NCBI GenBank assembly: GCA_965227265.1
Contig: OZ245738.1
Location: forward strand, 248,001-312,000
Reading direction: 5' to 3'
DNA: 64,000 bases
Source: UBA2336 sp965227265
GTDB taxonomy: Bacteria > Bacteroidota > Bacteroidia > Cytophagales > Cyclobacteriaceae
Positions 52,087-60,096 of this stretch are shown here, piece after piece. The notes beneath the pieces were generated by a model. The model was not told the DNA's origin, did no database searches, and saw only the letters and a list, made by a program, of their open reading frames with translations. A program made the position numbers and the translations under genes. Position 1 is the stretch's first letter. The number at the start of each line of letters is the position of its first letter.

Positions 52087-54921
52087 ATGAAATCATTTTT
52101 ATACGAGCTTGCTGAAAAACTCTACCGCGAACATCCGCAACCGGATGCCATTACACTGGTCTTTCCAAACCGCAGGGCTTCGCTATATTTCAGAAAATAC
52201 TTTTCACAATTGTTGGATAAGCCAGTGTTCTCACCAAAGCTCATTACGGTTGAAGAGTTCATTACCGCGTACTCAACGTTAACTGTTCCCGACAAGCTGG
52301 AATTAATCCATCGGTTATATAAAGCCTACCAGGTTATTACCCATACGGAAGAGCAGTTCGACCGTTTTTATTTTTGGGGCGAGATGCTTATTCGTGATTT
52401 TGATGAAGTGGATAAGTACATGGTGAATGCGCCATTATTGTTTCAGGATTTAAGCAATCAAAAAGAGCTTGATTCACGATTCGATTTTCTAACACCTGAG
52501 CAAATTGAATTCCTGCGCGAGTTCTGGGGAAACTTCGATGCGAAAGACGGTGTAAACAAGCATAAGTTTCTGGAGCTCTGGCGGCAGCTTCCGGAAGTGT
52601 ATGTGGAATATAAAAGGCAATTGAAAGCCGAAGGACTAGCTTACGAAGGCATGATCCACCGTGAAGTGGCTGAGGGCCTTGAAGCCGGAACAATAAAGCC
52701 TGAAAGCTCACCGCATTATTCTACTGAAACCTGGTTTGTCGGCTTTAACGCATTAACAGGCACGGAAGAAAAAATCTTGTCGTGGTTTGTCGATAACACG
52801 CAAGCTCAAATTCATTGGGACCTTGACGATTATTATCTCAACAATAAAACACAGGAAGCAGGGGAGTTCTTCCGCGAGTATCAGGATCATCCAGTGTTAG
52901 GTAAAACATTCCCGAATGATATTCCGGCCAACTTCAATCAAAAGAAAACGGTACGTGTGATTGGGGCTGCACAACCGGTCGGGCAAGCCAAAATTATGTC
53001 GCAGTTGTTGCAGGAACAATTGCAAAACGGTTTGATCCCGGAAGAGACATTAATTGTATTGCCAGATGAGAAATTGATGTTGCCGGTATTGCACGGCATT
53101 TCATCGAGTGTTGAAAAGCTCAACGTAACCATGGGCTATCCGATCAGCAACACGCCAATGTTTAACCTAATTGAATTGTTGATTGAATTACAGACTCAAC
53201 GAAGAGCTGATTTTTATCATCACCGGCAAGTTATTTCATTGCTCAATCATCCGCATGTTATTTCGGCCGATGCACCTTCCGCCAACGAAAAACGTAAACG
53301 CATACAAGGTGAAAATTGGGTAATGGTTCCGGGAAGTATGTTGCGTACCGATCATGTATTGCACAAGTTGATCTTCTGCGAAGCAACAGAAAATAGTATT
53401 CTGGATTATATCCGCCAGGTAGTGGAAGAAGTTGGAAGACTAACCCAAACCGAAGCAGTTGATAAAGAATTTGCGGTTTACTTCCTGCGCTTTCTTAATC
53501 GTATGCAGGATGTACTTGGCACACAGTATAGCAGCATGAAAGCTTTTCTTCAATTGTTTAGACAATTGGTGAAAACGCAAAAGATTCCATTTACCGGTGA
53601 ACCGTTACGCGGCTTACAAGTAATGGGTGTGCTCGAAACGCGGAACCTTGATTTTAAAAATGTATTTATTCTTTCCTTGAATGAAGGTGCATTGCCATCG
53701 GGTGGGGGTAAGGGTTCATACATTCCATATAACATTCGTAAAGCCTACCAGCTTCCAACAGTTGAACACCAGGATTCGATTTATGCGTATTTGTTTTACC
53801 GCGTACTGCAACGTGCTGAAAATGTTTTCCTGTTTTATAATTCCGAGACTGATCCATTAGGACAAGGAGAGATGAGCCGCTACTTACAGCAACTATTGTA
53901 CGAAAGCGGATTGAAGCCTGAACGTTATGTGCTGCACAATCCGGTTCAGCCGCTGGAGATCAAGCCGATTGTCATTAAGAAGGATCAGGAAATCCTGGAA
54001 GCCTTGAACAGGCTCAATGAAGGGAACGTGTACTTCAAAGGCATCTCACCTTCTGCTTTAAACTCTTACCTGGATTGTCGGCTCCAGTTTTATTTCCGCT
54101 ACATAGCAAAAGTGCGCGAGCCAAATGAGGTGGAAGAAGATATCGATGCGCGCATCATGGGAACGTTCCTGCACGATGTAATGGAATTATTTTATAAGCG
54201 CATTCGTGAAAAGAAAAGAGGTAAAGATGTTATCGCAGGTGATTTCGACAAGGTTGAATCAGTAGTAGAAGCGTTGATTGATGAAGTATTCATCAAAACC
54301 TATAACCTAGATCCAACCAAGAAAGTTGAGTTTGAAGGTCAGCGCCTGGTGGTTCGTGAAGTAGTAAAACGTTTTGCATTACGAATCCTGGAAATGGACA
54401 AAGCCTATGCTCCGTTTGTGATGGAAGCAGTGGAACAAAGCGGAGTAGTTTATCGCACCAAAATTAATCAGTCACCTGGGTATGCAGTGATTGGTGGGAA
54501 GATAGACCGCGTAGACAGCAAAGATGGTCTATTACGGATCATCGACTACAAAACCGGTAAAGACAAGCTTGACTTCGACAGCGTTATTTCACTCTTCACC
54601 CGCGATGGCAAACGAAACAAAGCTGCCTTTCAAACCCTGATCTATGCCTTGCTCTATAAAACAAACATGAACCCGGCAGTGATCAACACGCGTGTTTCTC
54701 CCGGATTGATCAACCGGATGAATTTATTTGAAGATGCTTTTGAATTCGGATTGAAGCTCGCAAAAGCGCCCGTTAAAGATGTGAGCTTTTTATTGCCCGA
54801 GTTTGAAGAACATCTGCGCACATTGTTGGAAGACATCTTCAATCCCGAATCAGTATTCGATCAAACTCCAATACTCGAGACTTGTCGGATCTGTCCGTAT
54901 AAGAACATCTGTTACCGATAA
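52087..54921 (+). CDS. AddB-like PD-(D/E)xK nuclease with Fe-S cluster
   Basis: A 944-residue protein. It has a degenerate helicase-like core with FPNRRASLYFRKYF at the N terminus (Walker A lost, as in AddB). From about 650: Cys in SYLDCRLQFYFRY, then the nuclease residues IGGKIDRVDSKDG and LRIIDYKTGKDKL, then the C-terminal Cys triad ETCRICPYKNICYR. The four cysteines fit the AddB 4Fe-4S cluster. It is the inactive-helicase, active-nuclease partner of AddA; the pair would resect broken ends for RecA. Function is inferred from family and pairing with the upstream gene. Confidence 0.9.
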   Translation: MKSFLYELAEKLYREHPQPDAITLVFPNRRASLYFRKYFSQLLDKPVFSPKLITVEEFITAYSTLTVPDKLELIHRLYKAYQVITHTEEQFDRFYFWGEMLIRDFDEVDKYMVNAPLLFQDLSNQKELDSRFDFLTPEQIEFLREFWGNFDAKDGVNKHKFLELWRQLPEVYVEYKRQLKAEGLAYEGMIHREVAEGLEAGTIKPESSPHYSTETWFVGFNALTGTEEKILSWFVDNTQAQIHWDLDDYYLNNKTQEAGEFFREYQDHPVLGKTFPNDIPANFNQKKTVRVIGAAQPVGQAKIMSQLLQEQLQNGLIPEETLIVLPDEKLMLPVLHGISSSVEKLNVTMGYPISNTPMFNLIELLIELQTQRRADFYHHRQVISLLNHPHVISADAPSANEKRKRIQGENWVMVPGSMLRTDHVLHKLIFCEATENSILDYIRQVVEEVGRLTQTEAVDKEFAVYFLRFLNRMQDVLGTQYSSMKAFLQLFRQLVKTQKIPFTGEPLRGLQVMGVLETRNLDFKNVFILSLNEGALPSGGGKGSYIPYNIRKAYQLPTVEHQDSIYAYLFYRVLQRAENVFLFYNSETDPLGQGEMSRYLQQLLYESGLKPERYVLHNPVQPLEIKPIVIKKDQEILEALNRLNEGNVYFKGISPSALNSYLDCRLQFYFRYIAKVREPNEVEEDIDARIMGTFLHDVMELFYKRIREKKRGKDVIAGDFDKVESVVEALIDEVFIKTYNLDPTKKVEFEGQRLVVREVVKRFALRILEMDKAYAPFVMEAVEQSGVVYRTKINQSPGYAVIGGKIDRVDSKDGLLRIIDYKTGKDKLDFDSVISLFTRDGKRNKAAFQTLIYALLYKTNMNPAVINTRVSPGLINRMNLFEDAFEFGLKLAKAPVKDVSFLLPEFEEHLRTLLEDIFNPESVFDQTPILETCRICPYKNICYR

Positions 54922-54926
54922 GCCTA

Positions 54927-54957
54927 CGTCATTCTGAGCGGTAGCGAAGAATCCCCT
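54927..54957. repeat. CGTCATTCTGAGCG half-repeat
   Basis: The single left arm of the element at 10848-10932 (CGTCATTCTGAGCG, then GTAGCGAAGAATCCCC). It begins 6 bases after the AddB-like stop. Confidence 0.7.
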
Positions 54958-55092
54958 GATAGAGTAAATGAACAGGTTTGTCCCTTCTGTATTGCGGGAT
55001 GCTTATGCTGTGCCTCGCATCACCACGTTGATCAAGGAAATTGAAATAGATGCATCAAAAAAAAGAAGAGGGTTGTCTCTTCTTTTTGCTTG

Positions 55093-56502
55093 TTAATAAT
55101 TAGTCTCTCTATTCTCACTACCCCAACGAGTGCCGCCCGCCTTGGGTGTGCGTGAGCTCGAACGACCGCTGTTATTTTGCGGTCTGCTGGTATTCGGTCT
55201 GCTGCCGGAAGCTTTTTGTGTTTGCTCTCCCGACTTCTGCGTAGGATTATTATTCCCCGCAGGTTTCTGACCATTGCCACTTGGACGTTTCTTGTTGAAA
55301 GACCGGTTGCTATTTTGCTTCGGTTGACGTAACGGTGGCGATACGCGCGGGTTCTTAAATCCTTCCGCCATGGCGAAGGGCTGGTCCGTTACCGCAGGAA
55401 TATTTTTCCCGATCAGCTTCTGAATATCCTGTAAGTATTCTTTCTCTTCCTGATCGCAGAATGAAATTGAAATTCCACTCGCGCCTGCACGACCCGTTCT
55501 TCCAATTCTATGCACGTATGTTTCCGGAACATTCGGCAGCTCAAAATTGATTACATGCGATAAGTTATCAACATCAATTCCGCGTGCTGCGATATCGGTT
55601 GCAACGAGAACTCTCGTCTTACCGGTTTTAAAATTTGTTAACGCCCGCTGACGTGCATTCTGAGATTTGTTTCCATGAATGGCTTCAGCCGGAATGCCGG
55701 TTTTCGCCAGGTCTTTAACTACGCGATCAGCGCCATGTTTCGTGCGCGTGAATACCAACACACTTCTGATCGCTTTATCTTGTAAGAGATGGTGCAGCAG
55801 CTTGCGCTTGTCATTCTTATCCACAAAATATACCGATTGCTGAATGGTGTTAGCCGTTGAAGAAACCGGAGTTACTTCAACCCGTTTTGGATTGGTAAGA
55901 ATGCTGTTCGCTAAACCGGTAATCTCATTCGGCATGGTTGCCGAAAAGAAAATCGTTTGGCGTTTAACCGGAACTTTGGCAATAATCTTTTTCACATCGT
56001 GGATAAAGCCCATGTCAAGCATGCGGTCAGCTTCATCCAACACAAGGATTTTCAAATGCTCAAGCTTCACGTAACGCTGATTGATGAGGTCAAGCAACCG
56101 GCCCGGTGTCGCAATCAAAATATCAACACCTGAACGTAATGCCTGCGTTTGTGAATGCTGCGACACACCGCCAAAAATCACGGTGTGCGACAGCTTCAAA
56201 TATTTTCCATAGGCAGCAAAGCTTTCACCAATTTGAATGGCAAGCTCGCGCGTAGGCGTTAAGATTAATGCTTTAATAGCATTCGGCCCCTTTGCATACA
56301 GCTCATCCTGATGGAGCAATTGTAAAATAGGAATAGCGAATGCTGCTGTTTTACCTGTACCAGTTTGGGCGCAACCCAACAGGTCTTTACGTTCCAATAA
56401 AATCGGAATAGATTGTTCCTGGATTGGTGTTGGCGTTGTATAGCCTTCAGCTTTTAAAGCCCGGCTGATCGGCTCAATAAGATTTAATTTTTCGAATGAC
56501 AT
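55093..56502 (-). CDS. rhlE: DEAD-box RNA helicase RhlE
   Basis: A 469-residue protein from ATG 56502 (MSFEKLNLIEPI). Q-motif FEKLNLIEPISRALKAEGY, Walker A AQTGTGKTAAF, DEAD in VLDEADRMLDMG, SAT, and HRIGRTGRAG are all intact. The C-terminal about 100 residues are basic and rich in Asn, Ser, Gly, Pro and Arg (RPNTSRPQNNSGRSSSR), a flexible RNA-binding tail typical of Bacteroidota RhlE. It acts in ribosome assembly and cold adaptation. An exact -7 box (56605-56612, minus strand) lies about 100 bases upstream. Confidence 0.95.
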   Translation of the reverse strand: MSFEKLNLIEPISRALKAEGYTTPTPIQEQSIPILLERKDLLGCAQTGTGKTAAFAIPILQLLHQDELYAKGPNAIKALILTPTRELAIQIGESFAAYGKYLKLSHTVIFGGVSQHSQTQALRSGVDILIATPGRLLDLINQRYVKLEHLKILVLDEADRMLDMGFIHDVKKIIAKVPVKRQTIFFSATMPNEITGLANSILTNPKRVEVTPVSSTANTIQQSVYFVDKNDKRKLLHHLLQDKAIRSVLVFTRTKHGADRVVKDLAKTGIPAEAIHGNKSQNARQRALTNFKTGKTRVLVATDIAARGIDVDNLSHVINFELPNVPETYVHRIGRTGRAGASGISISFCDQEEKEYLQDIQKLIGKNIPAVTDQPFAMAEGFKNPRVSPPLRQPKQNSNRSFNKKRPSGNGQKPAGNNNPTQKSGEQTQKASGSRPNTSRPQNNSGRSSSRTPKAGGTRWGSENRETNY

Positions 56503-56604
56503 GATTTTTTGTTGCACGGAGTGCCGTGACACGTTTAAAAATGGCCTCTTGGCTCAACGTAGCACAGAAAGCGCGTTTCTACGGGAATTTGGAGGAATGA
56601 TATG

Positions 56605-56612
56605 CAAAGATA
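56605..56612 (-). promoter_or_regulatory. -7 promoter box for rhlE
   Basis: The minus strand reads TATCTTTG, an exact TAnnTTTG match, 102 bases before the ATG. A long 5' leader of about 95 bases is implied, in line with cold-regulated RNA helicase leaders. Confidence 0.55.
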
Positions 56613-56735
56613 CACCAATTCGGGCAGTATAGTTCATTTGTAAGCTTTCGACAGTCTTTAAATAGTCTCACGTAAATTTCATGGATACCCGAAAAGTAGT
56701 TGATTAATCATGCCTTCAACCTTTATCTTTCCAAT

Positions 56736-57527
56736 ATGAAAAATTTATTGCTGCTGTTTCTTCTTATCATAGCATGTACACCTGAATCTAAACCTGTTGT
56801 TAATGCTAACAACAAAAAGATCCTGGTCATCCTCGCACACCCCGATGATGAAACCGCAGTAGCTCCAATCCTTGCAAAGTATGCTGCCAATAATGATGTA
56901 TACTTGACCATTGCAACCGATGGGCGTTATGGCATTCGTGAACATGCAGGCATACCGGCTGGTGATTCACTGGTTGCTGTTCGCAAGCTTGAAGCAGCGT
57001 GTTCGTGTAATGCACTGGGCATCCATCCGCCCATCTTGTTAGGCTTTCATGATGGCTCCGGCATGGTTACCGGCATGGGCGAATACTTCCGGCAAACTGA
57101 AGCACTGCGCGAAAAAGTTAAAGCAACTATCCAGGAACTTGACCCCGCGCTCATCATCACCTTTGGCCCCGATGGCGACACCGGCCACCTCGATCACCGC
57201 GGCATCAGTGACATAACCACCGAGGTAATCCTGCGCGAAGGGTGGTACGAAAGATATCCCCTCTATTATATAGGCTGGACAAAAGATAAAGTAATTGCCT
57301 TACCGCAGAACGATGGCGTGAATACAACCGATACTCAATACTTAAACGTGCAGATCCCGTACAGCCAGGCCGATGAAGAAAAGTTGTATGATGTTATCGC
57401 CTGCCACAAGAGCCAGTTCAATCAAGCCGAAAGAGATGCGTGGATTGCCGCTGAGAAAAAAGATTCGGTAAACATCGCCTACTTCCGGCAGCTACAGCTT
57501 GATACGAAGGTGAGGACGGATTTTTGA
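56736..57527 (+). CDS. PIG-L-family deacetylase, lipoprotein
   Basis: A 263-residue protein from ATG 56736. The leader MKNLLLLFLLIIACTPES has a lipobox Cys, so it is probably lipid-anchored. The zinc/catalytic motif AHPDDETAVAPIL and the HxDH-type GHLDHRGIS motif are intact. The family includes N-acetylglucosaminyl deacetylases (PIG-L, MshB). It may act on envelope sugars, but this is inferred. A TATCTTTC box (56724-56731) ends 4 bases before the ATG, so transcription may start at the codon. The 485 bases after the gene are packed with repeats. Confidence 0.9.
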   Translation: MKNLLLLFLLIIACTPESKPVVNANNKKILVILAHPDDETAVAPILAKYAANNDVYLTIATDGRYGIREHAGIPAGDSLVAVRKLEAACSCNALGIHPPILLGFHDGSGMVTGMGEYFRQTEALREKVKATIQELDPALIITFGPDGDTGHLDHRGISDITTEVILREGWYERYPLYYIGWTKDKVIALPQNDGVNTTDTQYLNVQIPYSQADEEKLYDVIACHKSQFNQAERDAWIAAEKKDSVNIAYFRQLQLDTKVRTDF

Positions 57528-57558
57528 TTTGTTTGCCAGGTGTCATAAACATCGAACT

Positions 57559-57618
57559 TTATCATGTAAACTTTCTTTACATGATAAGCTTCTCATGTAT
57601 AATTGCTTTACATGATAA
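57559..57618. repeat. TTATCATGTAAA inverted and direct repeats
   Basis: TTATCATGTAAA (57559-57570) and its exact complement TTTACATGATAA (57576-57587) form a 12-base hairpin with a five-base loop. A second TTTACATGATAA follows at 57607-57618. This is the first element in the repeat stack between the PIG-L gene and the island; it could be a binding site or an insertion scar. Confidence 0.7.
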
Positions 57619-57630
57619 ATGATCTTATGA

Positions 57631-57714
57631 CGTGTCCCTTCGGGCCGGGCTATCCGCTACAAGTCCTCACCGCCCGCTGGCGGTTGCGGGCTTTCCGCTA
57701 CTATCCCTCACGCG
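57631..57714. repeat. GC-rich REP-like element
   Basis: Contains GGGCCGGGCTATCCGCTAC and GGGCTTTCCGCTACTATCCC as imperfect direct units, around a CGCCCGCTGGCGGTTGCGGGC-type hairpin. It closely resembles the GGGCTATCCGCT repeat seen in many Bacteroidota intergenic regions. It stands out strongly from the AT-rich surroundings. Confidence 0.6.
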
Positions 57715-57768
57715 GGTTTGCTGCTTCTGTTTTTCGTAGGGATAAATAAAACGTTTGATGTTGCTCGC

Positions 57769-57797
57769 ACGTAGAGACGCAAAATTTTGCATCTCTA
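57769..57797. repeat. GTAGAGACGCAAA palindrome, copy 3 (degenerate)
   Basis: Reads ACGTAGAGACGCAAAA then TTTTGCATCTCTA, with one mismatched pair and a truncated right arm compared with 43701-43732. Confidence 0.75.
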
Positions 57798-57901
57798 ATC
57801 AAATATAATTGACACAATATTAGCAACATCAACCACATGATAAATGCTTACATAAGGAATTAAAAGAATGAAGGATGTAAAAATACGCTAGAATAATCTG
57901 C

Positions 57902-57921
57902 GCATAGGAGTTACTCCTATT
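57902..57921. promoter_or_regulatory. 20-base palindromic site, copy 2 (candidate operator)
   Basis: GCATAGGAGTTACTCCTATT, differing in one base from the yifB-upstream copy. It lies 54 bases before a possible GTG and 90 bases before the chosen ATG of the metallophosphoesterase gene. Confidence 0.5.
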
Positions 57922-58011
57922 GATCGATTGGATAAAATAACCAATTTTTAAAACATTAATATGTCCAATTAACCCGTGAAGTTTAAAGGGGCAAGATATA
58001 TCATAGGTTCT

Positions 58012-58770
58012 ATGAAGATTCAGTATTGTTCTGATTTACATCTTGAGATAAGAGAGAATGTGTTCTTTTTAAAACAAAATCCTCTAATACCTTCCGCTGA
58101 AATACTTCTTTTGGCAGGAGATATTATTCCTTTTAATCAAATTCATAAAATTGATTTTTTCTTTGATTTTATTTCTGAACATTTTAAAGTTGTCTACTGG
58201 CTTCCAGGTAATCATGAATATTACCATTCTGATTTAGCCAAACGAAGCGGTATTCTACATGAGGCAATTAGAGCAAATATTTTTCTTGTCAATAACATTG
58301 CAATTGATCTTGAAGACCTGAGATTGGTATTTACTACGCTTTGGTCATCAATCAGGCCTTCAGATTATTCTCGCATTAAGTATGGAATCTTTGATTTTAA
58401 TAACATTCGATATAATGAAAGCATGTTTACTCCAGACTATTTCAATGAGCAACATGAATATAGTATAGCTTTTCTCAAACGAGAAACTATAGGCAAGCAT
58501 GATAAGCGGGTTATAGTAACACACTATGTTCCAACATTTATGAATTATCCAACAAAGTTTAAGTGCAATCCTTTGAATGATGCATTTGTTACTGAGTTAA
58601 TGCCTATTGTGGAACACTTAAACGCTAGGTATTGGATCTATGGACATCACCACCAATCGATACCTCCATTTATTATAGGTGGGACAACTTTGGTTACTAA
58701 TCAATTAGGATATGTAGAAAGAAATGAACACCGGGCATTTGACAGCTCCGCTACCTTGGACATTAACTAG
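58012..58770 (+). CDS. Metallophosphoesterase of the accessory island
   Basis: A 252-residue protein from ATG 58012 (MKIQYCSDLHLEIRE). The metal-binding motifs are complete: D-x-H (D8, H10), GD (36-37), GNHE (66-69), H171 in VTHYVPT, and GHHHQ (211-215). Such calcineurin-like enzymes hydrolyse phosphodiesters, nucleotides or phosphoproteins; no substrate is visible. There is no signal peptide. The gene is AT-rich compared with its neighbours and stands behind a stack of palindromes. A 56-aa gene and an HNH protein gene follow on the same strand, so the three may function together. Confidence 0.88.
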   Translation: MKIQYCSDLHLEIRENVFFLKQNPLIPSAEILLLAGDIIPFNQIHKIDFFFDFISEHFKVVYWLPGNHEYYHSDLAKRSGILHEAIRANIFLVNNIAIDLEDLRLVFTTLWSSIRPSDYSRIKYGIFDFNNIRYNESMFTPDYFNEQHEYSIAFLKRETIGKHDKRVIVTHYVPTFMNYPTKFKCNPLNDAFVTELMPIVEHLNARYWIYGHHHQSIPPFIIGGTTLVTNQLGYVERNEHRAFDSSATLDIN

Positions 58771-58802
58771 AAGATTTAAGGCTAAATAAGATGGAAAGGT
58801 TA

Positions 58803-58817
58803 TGACACTTGTTGTCA
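58803..58817. promoter_or_regulatory. Operator candidate TGACAC-N3-TTGTCA inside the island
   Basis: Inverted arms TGACA and TGTCA, with a five-base centre. It agrees with the WYL-operator candidate at 44683-44697 in 12 of 15 bases. It stands 38 bases before the 56-aa gene and about 30 bases before a weak TATCTTAT box, the right place for a repressor. Confidence 0.5.
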
Positions 58818-58854
58818 GATGAATACAATAAATTAGTTTTTTAAATATTATCTT

Positions 58855-59025
58855 ATGAAAACTTTCAAATTTACAGAGTATGAACTATTGCTTTTGGAGG
58901 AGGCTTTAGGACACATAAAGGAATTAATTTCTAATGAAAAATTCCCTAAGAATTCAATTGTTACGAAAGAATTTGTAGAAAACACAATTACCGAACTCCA
59001 AAAAAAATTAGCGGAAAATAATTAA
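58855..59025 (+). CDS. 56-aa acidic helical protein of the island
   Basis: ATG at 58855 and TAA at 59023-59025. The protein opens MKTFKFTEYELLLLEEALGH and ends TITELQKKLAENN, and is predicted to be nearly all helix with a Glu/Lys heptad-like pattern. No family was recognised. It ends 6 bases before the HNH gene, which makes it a likely co-translated partner, for example an antitoxin-like or adaptor protein. It is AT-rich like its neighbours. It is short, so chance cannot be fully excluded, but the codon pattern (no rare runs, aligned with the downstream gene) supports it. Confidence 0.65.
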   Translation: MKTFKFTEYELLLLEEALGHIKELISNEKFPKNSIVTKEFVENTITELQKKLAENN

Positions 59026-59031
59026 ATCATT

Positions 59032-60096
59032 ATGCAACTGCCTTTGTCGAAAGACTTGCCAATTCACATCCTTGCAGCATGCTTTAGAAATACATCGTCA
59101 ACCTATAAATACTATTGGTTTCTCTCAATCCTTCAGTTTGCAGAACAGCAGCAGTTTGAAATTGATAAGAGAGACTTATTTTCTAAGATGTTAGCCAATG
59201 CTTGGTTTACAGTCAATTTTTTTCGGGTTTCGTTTGGTTCGCAAGATTCAATTCAGAAAGCAATCCACAAGATTAGCGTATTAGAGAATCTACCGATAGA
59301 CGGAAAGCATGAAATTATTTTCAATAGGTTAAAGAACTCGTCACAGATTGAAACAGAAAAAATTCTTTGGCACTTTGACAAAAATGTGCCGCATTGGTTT
59401 TTAAGTCCATGGTTTAAAAACACTAAATCAGAATCTGATTCTAAAAAGCAAATTTATAAAGAGTCGGCTTTGCCAGAATCTTTGTCACTTTATGCTTTAT
59501 TTTCGAATAGAATAATCATTAACCCAATTTGGAGAGAATACTTATTTCAACATGTTGGCATTTTAAAGCATTTCTGTTATTGGAATTTAACGTTATTCTT
59601 ACAAGCAAAAAATCCTAACGTTCCTAATATTTCAAATAAATTAATAAAGCCAGCGATACGCGGTAACTTGTCACATCAAAGAAAATTCTGGGATTTAGTG
59701 TTTGATGAACTGGAATTTATTGACTGTATATACACTGGTGAGAAGTTAATAAAAGGGGAATATGCTGTTGAGCATTTTATTCCTTATAATTTCATTTCAC
59801 ATGATTTGATATGGAATTTAATTCCTGCTAATAAACGTTTTAATTTTTCTAAAAGCGACAAACTGCCTTCATTGGATAAATATTTTGATTCATACTTTCT
59901 TCTTCATAAGAAAGCAATCGAAATCATAAATCAGAAGCATTCTAAAAATAAGATTCTTGAAGATTATTTGACTATTTTCCCCAATCTCGATATTTCCAAT
60001 TTACCGGATGAATTCTCAAAAGAGAAATTTAGGGATGTACTTCAGCCATTGATAACTATCGCAGCCAATAATGGATTTGAGTTTTATAGTAGCTAG
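59032..60096 (+). CDS. HNH (HNH_4/Cas9-type) endonuclease-domain protein
   Basis: A 354-residue protein. Residues 1-225 are helical with no recognised domain (NTSSTYKYYWFLSILQFAEQ; ANAWFTVNFFRVSFGSQD). The nuclease core is at about 230-285: C232 with CIYTGEKL, E247-H248 in VEHFIPYNF, N262 in WNLIPANK, N271 and KSDKLP. The C-x-Y-T-G start and the E/D-H…N…N order are those of the HNH_4 family that includes the HNH domain of Cas9. The second zinc Cys of ordinary HNH proteins is missing, which fits this subfamily. A DNA or RNA nicking activity is inferred. It forms an operon with the 56-aa gene 6 bases upstream and lies behind the metallophosphoesterase gene. Strongly AT-rich. Confidence 0.8.
   Translation: MQLPLSKDLPIHILAACFRNTSSTYKYYWFLSILQFAEQQQFEIDKRDLFSKMLANAWFTVNFFRVSFGSQDSIQKAIHKISVLENLPIDGKHEIIFNRLKNSSQIETEKILWHFDKNVPHWFLSPWFKNTKSESDSKKQIYKESALPESLSLYALFSNRIIINPIWREYLFQHVGILKHFCYWNLTLFLQAKNPNVPNISNKLIKPAIRGNLSHQRKFWDLVFDELEFIDCIYTGEKLIKGEYAVEHFIPYNFISHDLIWNLIPANKRFNFSKSDKLPSLDKYFDSYFLLHKKAIEIINQKHSKNKILEDYLTIFPNLDISNLPDEFSKEKFRDVLQPLITIAANNGFEFYSS

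Noticed and set aside
59032..60096. Possible Cas9 or IscB fragment
   Set aside because: Only the HNH core resembles Cas9; no RuvC motifs, bridge helix or guide RNA-like sequence was seen.
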